Of a stretch of DNA of 10,305 nt, positions 5,798 to 10,305 are shown one piece after another; positions within the stretch are counted from its first letter, which is position 1, and the number at the start of each line of letters is the position of its first letter. The notes beneath the pieces are model-generated. The model was given only the letters and a program-made list of their open reading frames with translations. It was not told the origin of the DNA and did no database searches. Made by a program: the position numbers and the translations under genes. Source of the DNA: Candidatus Aminicenantota bacterium (GTDB lineage Bacteria; Acidobacteriota; Aminicenantia; UBA2199); NCBI GenBank assembly GCA_030671465.1, contig DAOVIP010000030.1, positions 1 through 10,305 on the forward strand, in the 5' to 3' direction.

Positions 5798-7465
5798 TTA
5801 TCTGAGTGTGCCTTCGTATTGGGCGGTGAGTTGACGTTTCCTCACATCCTCTGGTGTATATGACGGTAACAGTATCGGGGTGATCAATTTGGTTTTGATA
5901 TTGGCTTTCTTCAGCTCATCCTCATAGGTTTGAATATGCTGAAGGGATAGGGCTCCCAGTTTCACTGACTTGGCATAATTGGTTGCATACTTTCCCGAGA
6001 GCCGGCCATAGACATTGTAATCCAGTACTGAATTACCCATCAACCGGTTGCGGCCGTGCACCCCGCCGGTGGCTTCTCCGGCCACATAAAGGCCGGGGAT
6101 ATTGGTCTCGCATTTCGCATTGATTTCAATGCCCCCGTTTTGATAATGCAATGAGGGAAAGACCAGCATGGGTTCGGTAGCAATATCGATACCGTAGCGG
6201 ATAAACTGGCGGTGCATGGCCGGAAACTGTTTGTCCAGATAACCTTCCCCATGAAGCATTTCGATCAGCGGGGAGTCCAGCCAGACGCCCAGGCGTCCGC
6301 TGGGGGTTTCGATTCCGTTTCCCCGTTCTTCACATTCCCTGATAAAAGCGGAACTTTCCACATCCCGGGGCTCCCGGGGGAACACAAAGAGTTCACCGAA
6401 TTTGTTGAGGGGCTGTCCGCCTGCACCGCGGATGGCTTCGGTGATCAAAAAGCCTCCGATCTGTTCTGGGAAAGCAGCTCCGGTGGGATGGTATTGAACC
6501 GAATCCATGTAGAGGAGTTTGGCTCCGGCCCGGTAGGCTATGACCAGTCCGTCTCCGGTGGCCCCATAGTGATTGGTGGTATCGAATCCCCGGATATGAA
6601 GACGGCCGTAACCACCGGTGGTAATGATGGTGGCCTTGGCTTTAACCACAAAATATTCCTCGGTTTCCAGGTTGTAAAGGATTCCCCCGGCGCATTTGCC
6701 GGATTTATCCAGTATCAATTCAATGGTGGGCATGAATTCCTGAACATCGATTTTCTCCGGGTGGTTCCGGACCTCGTCCATCAGGGTACGCATGATGATG
6801 GCACCGGTGTAATCCCGGGAGGAGTGCATCCGTTTCCTGGAAGTTCCGCCCCCGTGCCTGACAACCAGCGAGCCATCTTCATTCTTATCCCAGACCATTC
6901 CTAATTCTTCAAGCCATTTGACCACATCGGGTCCGTTTTCGGTCAGGGCCCGTACCAGTTCCGGTTTGTTATCGAAATGTCCGCCGCCCATGGCATCCAG
7001 AAAATGGAGGGTGGGAGAATCCAGGGCGGATACAGCCGCCTGCATGCCTCCCTGAGACATCATCGAGTTGGCATCCCCCAGTCGGAGCTTGGTGGAGATG
7101 ATTGATTTGGAACCCTTTTCGGCAGCAATAAGTGCAGCTGCACATCCGGCCCCTCCTCCACCGATAATCAGTATATCGGTTTCAAGGTCAGGCTTGGATA
7201 AATCAAAAATATCCGGTTTTATCCGGGAACGGGATTCCAGCATCTCGGCCACTTCGGTGGTGAATATATTCCCTTTATTTACGCCGATTTTTATTTTGCG
7301 CTTGGAATCCGGTTTATAATCCGGATGAAATTTGCTCAGGACTTCCTCTCTTTCCTCGGCACTCATGGGCGGAAAGACCGGTTTGTCTGTCTTGGCCAGC
7401 TCAAACCTCTGTTTACGGGTCTGGGCAACTTTTTTCAATGAAGGTCTCATATATTCTGGATACAT
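5798..7465 (-). CDS. Fumarate reductase/succinate dehydrogenase-type flavoprotein, soluble, with N-terminal extension
   Basis: This is the catalytic FAD subunit of a complex-II-like enzyme (555 residues), expected to interconvert fumarate and succinate. The FAD loop GGGGAG is at 102-107, after about 95 residues with no counterpart in SdhA/FrdA. All active-site positions known from E. coli SdhA/FrdA are visible: His326 (QYHPTG), Thr342-Glu343, the proton-shuttle Arg367 (PRDVES), His440 (LHYQNGG) and Arg474 (NRLMGNS). The residue aligned with the histidine that binds FAD covalently is Asn133 (NSMMSQGG), so FAD is probably non-covalent, as in L-aspartate oxidase and flavocytochrome c fumarate reductase. 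Only about 80 residues follow Arg474, against about 190 in SdhA, so most of the C-terminal helical domain is missing. There is no signal peptide. AAGGAG about 6 bases before the ATG supports the start. It is the last gene of the cluster, 15 bases after the Fe-S subunit, with no anchor subunit. L-aspartate oxidase is unlikely because of the dedicated Fe-S partner. Confidence 0.85.
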   Translation of the reverse strand: MYPEYMRPSLKKVAQTRKQRFELAKTDKPVFPPMSAEEREEVLSKFHPDYKPDSKRKIKIGVNKGNIFTTEVAEMLESRSRIKPDIFDLSKPDLETDILIIGGGGAGCAAALIAAEKGSKSIISTKLRLGDANSMMSQGGMQAAVSALDSPTLHFLDAMGGGHFDNKPELVRALTENGPDVVKWLEELGMVWDKNEDGSLVVRHGGGTSRKRMHSSRDYTGAIIMRTLMDEVRNHPEKIDVQEFMPTIELILDKSGKCAGGILYNLETEEYFVVKAKATIITTGGYGRLHIRGFDTTNHYGATGDGLVIAYRAGAKLLYMDSVQYHPTGAAFPEQIGGFLITEAIRGAGGQPLNKFGELFVFPREPRDVESSAFIRECEERGNGIETPSGRLGVWLDSPLIEMLHGEGYLDKQFPAMHRQFIRYGIDIATEPMLVFPSLHYQNGGIEINAKCETNIPGLYVAGEATGGVHGRNRLMGNSVLDYNVYGRLSGKYATNYAKSVKLGALSLQHIQTYEDELKKANIKTKLITPILLPSYTPEDVRKRQLTAQYEGTLR

Positions 7466-7480
7466 AGGTCGCTCCTTAAA

Positions 7481-8212
7481 TTATTCCATATCTCTCTCAT
7501 AGTATTTCTTTTTTAATTCGTCTTTGGTCATCTTCATCAATTGCTTGAATTCCCGGTCAAATTTTCGTTCGATGACCTCTTTGATCCGTTTTTTCAATTG
7601 TTTGCTCTCTTTGGATAAATATTTGCCATAAAGCCTTTTGGCCAGTATTCCGACATTAAACTGGGTGATTTCCGCCGGGCAACGAATGGCACACATGCCA
7701 CAGGAGAGGCAGTCAAAGGAAAGATCCATTACCATTTCGATATTCCCCCTCATGGCTGCCTGAATATAATCCATGACTTCCAGATCCTGGGGGCAGGCCT
7801 TGGAGCAGGTATTGCAGGCCACACACCTGAATATTTCCGGATATATTTTTTGAAAGGCGGTGACGTCGGGCTCCAACTTATTTATGTCATAGGTAGGCTT
7901 TTCGGCCGGTATGGCGGGCAGCTGGGCCAACCACATCCCGTCCTGCACCAGGGTGGTACAGGCCAGACCGGTATATATCTTGTAATCGTGAGGCAATCGG
8001 TAGGCAGTGGCACAAGCTCCGCAAAATCCCTCCCGGCATCCGGCACCTCTTTTTATCTGATAACCGGCATATTCAATGGCCCCCATAATGGTGGCATCGG
8101 CCGGCACCTTGTAGGCCTTTCCCATGATTAATACCGTTATCATTTCCTTGGGGGCTGATTTGTTCTTTTTTGGTTTCTCGCTTTTTTTCTTTGCCGTCTG
8201 TTTTGTTGGCAT
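7481..8212 (-). CDS. Complex-II-type iron-sulfur subunit (2Fe-2S plus two 4Fe-4S)
   Basis: This electron-transfer subunit (243 residues) probably delivers electrons to, or takes them from, the flavoprotein encoded 15 bases downstream. After a lysine-rich N-terminus (residues 1-22) comes a plant-ferredoxin-like 2Fe-2S domain with Cys59, Cys64, Cys67 (CREGFCGAC) and Cys85. Two C-x2-C-x2-C-x3-CP motifs follow at Cys130-140 and Cys168-178. SdhB/FrdB instead uses the second and third positions for one 4Fe-4S and one 3Fe-4S cluster. Here both motifs predict 4Fe-4S, as in the N-terminal half of TfrB of methanogen thiol:fumarate reductase. The CCG domain that TfrB uses for the heterodisulfide is absent, so electrons must enter from another partner. 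The C-terminal 50 residues are highly charged and probably helical. AAGGAG about 9 bases before the ATG at 8212 supports the start. It follows the FlxA-like gene by 15 bases. Confidence 0.85.
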   Translation of the reverse strand: MPTKQTAKKKSEKPKKNKSAPKEMITVLIMGKAYKVPADATIMGAIEYAGYQIKRGAGCREGFCGACATAYRLPHDYKIYTGLACTTLVQDGMWLAQLPAIPAEKPTYDINKLEPDVTAFQKIYPEIFRCVACNTCSKACPQDLEVMDYIQAAMRGNIEMVMDLSFDCLSCGMCAIRCPAEITQFNVGILAKRLYGKYLSKESKQLKKRIKEVIERKFDREFKQLMKMTKDELKKKYYERDME

Positions 8213-8227
8213 GGCTCATGTCTCCTT

Positions 8228-9052
8228 TTAATATTCTTGGGGTAAGTCTTTCAGCTCTGCCCAGGAATAAACCGGGCCGTCTTTACATACATAGTGGTGG
8301 CCAATATTGCATCTTCCGCATTTACCGATTCCACATTTCATCTTATTCTCCACCGTGGTATAAATCTGCCGGTCATCAAATCCCACGTCCTGAAGGGCCT
8401 TGATCACAAACTTGATCATGATAGGGGGGCCGCAGGTGATGGAAATAGCATTTTCAGGGGACGGTGATTTTTCGGTGACATTGGCCGGTACAAACCCGAC
8501 ATATCCCTTCCAATCCGGTTCTTCAACATCTATGGAAAGGTGGACCGTCATCTCCGATTTCAGTTTTTCCAGTTCCTCTTTGAAAACCAGGTCTGCCGAG
8601 GTTCTGGAACCGTAATAAAGGGTCAGGTTTCCAAATTCCTCCTTTTTCCCCAGTGCCGTCTGCAGAACCGACCAAATGGGAGCCAGGCCGATTCCGCCTC
8701 CGATGAATATCAGGTTTTTACCTTTCCAATCATCGATGGGGAATCCATTTCCATAGGGACCCCTGATTCCAATGATGTCCCCGGGATTCATTTCATGCAG
8801 GGCGGTGGTAACCCGTCCGGTTTTCAAAATACTGAATTGAAGGTAATCTTTGATCAGGGGGGTTGAGGAAATGGAGATCATGGCCTCACCTTTTCCAAAA
8901 ACAGAGAGCATGGCGCATTGGCCGCATCGGTGAGAAAAACCATTGGGGTTGACAAAATTGGTCCTGAAGGTCTTGATCGATCGTGAACCTTCCACTTCCT
9001 CTTTGATATCGATTATTCTGGCCAGTTCCGGAACATAGTCATTGGATTTCAT
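8228..9052 (-). CDS. FAD/NAD(P)-binding oxidoreductase, FlxA / sulfhydrogenase gamma subunit-like
   Basis: This 274-residue member of the ferredoxin-NADP reductase superfamily is related to the gamma subunit of archaeal sulfhydrogenase, the DHOD electron-transfer subunit and FlxA of the Flx-Hdr complexes. It should move electrons between NAD(P)H and iron-sulfur partners. Order of domains: an N-terminal FAD-binding beta-barrel (about 1-105) with MISISSTP at 58-65 in place of the usual RxYS motif; a nucleotide-binding domain (about 110-235) with GGGIGLAP at 118-125, YYGSR at 146-150 and CGPP at 208-211; and a C-terminal 2Fe-2S site Cys240, Cys245, Cys248, Cys256. The start overlaps the stop of the FlxB-like gene (ATGA) with AAGGTGG upstream, so the two are probably translationally coupled and form a stable pair. 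Its position between FlxB and a complex-II Fe-S subunit suggests that it is the NAD(P)H entry or exit point. Confidence 0.85.
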   Translation of the reverse strand: MKSNDYVPELARIIDIKEEVEGSRSIKTFRTNFVNPNGFSHRCGQCAMLSVFGKGEAMISISSTPLIKDYLQFSILKTGRVTTALHEMNPGDIIGIRGPYGNGFPIDDWKGKNLIFIGGGIGLAPIWSVLQTALGKKEEFGNLTLYYGSRTSADLVFKEELEKLKSEMTVHLSIDVEEPDWKGYVGFVPANVTEKSPSPENAISITCGPPIMIKFVIKALQDVGFDDRQIYTTVENKMKCGIGKCGRCNIGHHYVCKDGPVYSWAELKDLPQEY

Positions 9053-10083
9053 CTTGCGTCCACCTTATTGAGAATTTCAATGATATCGATCCCTACCGGA
9101 CACTGGGAAACGCATCTTCCGCATCCGGTGCATTGATAGGTCTGATAGAGTTTCACAAAATATTGAAATTTGTGCAGGATTCTCTGCCGCAGTCGGGCTG
9201 CCCGATCCGGTCTGGGATTGTGTCCCGAGGAATGCATGGTAAAATCAGGAAACTGGCAGTTATCCCAGGTTCTAACCCGTTCCCCTTCGATGGGGAAGTT
9301 TGATTTGATCTCATCATTAATATCAAAACAGTGACAGGTGGGGCACAGATAAGTGCAAATACCACAGCGGATACAACTCAAAGATTCTTCATTCCAGAAA
9401 TCGGAATCAAACATGGTTTCCAGTTTTGAAGGAATATTTTTTATATTGGGAATTTTCCGGGATATTTCTTTTTCAGCCCTGGATTTCAATTGTTTTTTTT
9501 CGCTTTTATCCGCTTCCTTTGGATTTTTAAACAGGGCCTCAGCCTGCCGGATCAGTTGTTCTCCTTTTTTAGAGATTGATTCCACGAAATAAGTGTCACC
9601 CATTTCGGTAAGCATGATATCCAGTCCCTCCCGGGAAAACGGCGAACCGTTCACGGATGTACAAAAACAGTTTTCCGAGGGAGGATGGTTGCAGCCCAAG
9701 CCGATCAGAATGGTGGCGTTTCGACGTTTCCAGTAGTAGGGATCCTGCATATCCCCGCCAAAAACCTTGTCCATCAAGGTGAGAGCTCTGGCATCGCAGG
9801 GTCTGACCCCGAAAATAACCGCCGGCTTTTCCTCGGGAAGATTCTCCTGAAGGTCATAGCTTGATTGCTCATCGGATCGGAACCGAAAAAATACTTCCCT
9901 CTGGGGAAAGATAAATTTCTTGGGGGAAAGAATGGTATTTTTATAATCGAGTTTTATACGGGAAGGATCGCTGAGGATCTGAAAATCCCAGTGATTTTCA
10001 TTTTGTACCGGGGCAATGATCTGATAATTCTTCAGCTTGTTTACCCAATCCGGGAGGGTCTTTTTTTGCAGTATCTTTTCCAT
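9049..10083 (-). CDS. 4Fe-4S dicluster protein, FlxB / sulfhydrogenase beta subunit-like
   Basis: This 344-residue iron-sulfur electron carrier resembles the sulfhydrogenase beta subunit and FlxB, which partner the FAD/NAD(P)-binding gamma/FlxA subunit. Family features are GVRPCDARAL at 92-101 and the cysteine-rich NCFCTSVNGSP at 138-148. Two cluster motifs follow: Cys237-x2-Cys240-x2-Cys243-x3-Cys247 and Cys318-x2-Cys321-x2-Cys324-x3-Cys328, both followed by proline, predicting two 4Fe-4S clusters. Residues 170-235 are a charged, lysine-rich linker. The ATG at 10083 is chosen because it lies four bases after the stop of the upstream gene, with an AGGTGA Shine-Dalgarno overlapping that stop. 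The open frame reaches back to 10155 but would overlap the upstream gene by 68 bases without such a site. The downstream FlxA-like gene overlaps by ATGA. Confidence 0.85.
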   Translation of the reverse strand: MEKILQKKTLPDWVNKLKNYQIIAPVQNENHWDFQILSDPSRIKLDYKNTILSPKKFIFPQREVFFRFRSDEQSSYDLQENLPEEKPAVIFGVRPCDARALTLMDKVFGGDMQDPYYWKRRNATILIGLGCNHPPSENCFCTSVNGSPFSREGLDIMLTEMGDTYFVESISKKGEQLIRQAEALFKNPKEADKSEKKQLKSRAEKEISRKIPNIKNIPSKLETMFDSDFWNEESLSCIRCGICTYLCPTCHCFDINDEIKSNFPIEGERVRTWDNCQFPDFTMHSSGHNPRPDRAARLRQRILHKFQYFVKLYQTYQCTGCGRCVSQCPVGIDIIEILNKVDAR

Positions 10084-10087
10084 TTTA

Positions 10088-10305
10088 TCACCTAATAAAA
10101 TCTTCTGGATCTTCATCCCGGTAACTGGAAACCAGAGAGGGTTGTTCCGGATCAAAACCCGCCTCGTAGTCGAAAAGTTCTTTGGCCTCTTTTTCCAGTT
10201 TTTTATTGATCAGTCTGATGGGAATTTCGACCGGACAAACCCGCTCGCACTCACCGCAATCAATACAGCGTCCGGCCAGATGCATGGCCCGAACCATGTG
10301 GTAGA
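10088..10305 (-). CDS. 4Fe-4S protein, FlxC/HdrC-like, 5' end cut by window edge
   Basis: Only the C-terminal 72 residues or so are visible; the frame is open to the right edge, so the ATG at 10297 is internal rather than a real start. One C-x2-C-x2-C-x3-CP motif (CIDCGECERVCP) predicts a 4Fe-4S cluster. It is followed by IPIRLINKKLEKEAKELF and an acidic tail. Full-length relatives in Flx/Hdr operons usually carry a second cluster motif upstream, which would lie outside the window. The gene ends four bases before the FlxB-like ATG, so it belongs to the same operon. FlxC is the preferred reading by position; an HdrC-like or other dicluster ferredoxin is possible. Missing 5' sequence limits certainty about identity, not about coding. 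Confidence 0.7.
   Translation of the reverse strand, partial: YHMVRAMHLAGRCIDCGECERVCPVEIPIRLINKKLEKEAKELFDYEAGFDPEQPSLVSSYRDEDPEDFIR

Noticed and set aside
6212..6904. 230-codon open frame on the plus strand
   Set aside because: It lies wholly antisense to the strongly supported flavoprotein, and its translation has no recognisable motif. It reflects codon bias of the opposite strand.
5798..8212. Ordinary membrane-bound succinate dehydrogenase
   Set aside because: No SdhC/SdhD-like membrane segments in the window, no 3Fe-4S motif in the Fe-S subunit and no FAD-linking histidine.
10084..10155. FlxB-like protein starting 24 codons earlier at 10155
   Set aside because: This would overlap the upstream Fe-S gene by 68 bases; the ATG at 10083 has AGGTGA placed over the upstream stop.
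1..10305. CRISPR arrays, tRNA/rRNA genes, insertion sequences, phage genes
   Set aside because: No regularly spaced repeats, cloverleaf-like sequence, transposase or integrase motifs were seen; the window is almost fully occupied by metabolic genes.

Overview
The window is a compact central-carbon and redox region from what looks like an anaerobic bacterium. Moderate GC, strong Shine-Dalgarno sequences, sigma70-type promoters and Flx/sulfhydrogenase-type iron-sulfur flavoproteins would fit Desulfobacterota or a neighbouring anaerobic phylum. The sequence alone does not fix the taxon, so this is inference. There is no mobile element, RNA gene or CRISPR array, and no gene-free gap longer than 220 bases.

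Layout. (1) Positions 1-1032, minus strand: an L-2-hydroxyglutarate oxidase (LhgO family), cut by the left edge. (2) Positions 1033-1250: a divergent promoter region with good -35/-10 elements on both strands. (3) Positions 1251-4135, plus strand: a two-gene unit of a class I aspartate-type aminotransferase and an ATP-dependent PEP carboxykinase, joined by an ATGA overlap. (4) Positions 4136-4300: an intergenic region with its own promoter, then a malic enzyme (4301-5758, plus strand). (5) Positions 5759-5797: a short convergent gap. (6) Positions 5798-10305, minus strand: five tightly packed redox genes. In transcription order these are a 4Fe-4S protein (FlxC/HdrC-like, cut by the right edge), a FlxB/sulfhydrogenase-beta-like 4Fe-4S protein, a FlxA/sulfhydrogenase-gamma-like FAD/NAD(P)-binding protein, a complex-II-type iron-sulfur subunit, and a fumarate reductase/succinate dehydrogenase flavoprotein.

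How the genes may work together. The plus-strand enzymes sit at the C4/C3 node: aspartate to oxaloacetate (aminotransferase), oxaloacetate to PEP (PckA), and malate to pyruvate (malic enzyme). The minus-strand cluster looks like a soluble electron-transfer chain. FlxA would take electrons from (or give them to) NAD(P)H. FlxB and FlxC would carry them through 4Fe-4S clusters. The complex-II-like pair at the end has a complete fumarate/succinate active site but no membrane anchor gene. The most interesting reading is an NAD(P)H-linked cytoplasmic fumarate reductase, possibly completed by HdrA/MvhD-type bifurcating subunits beyond the right edge. The flavoprotein is itself unusual: it has an N-terminal extension of about 95 residues, asparagine where complex II has its FAD-linking histidine, and a short C-terminus.
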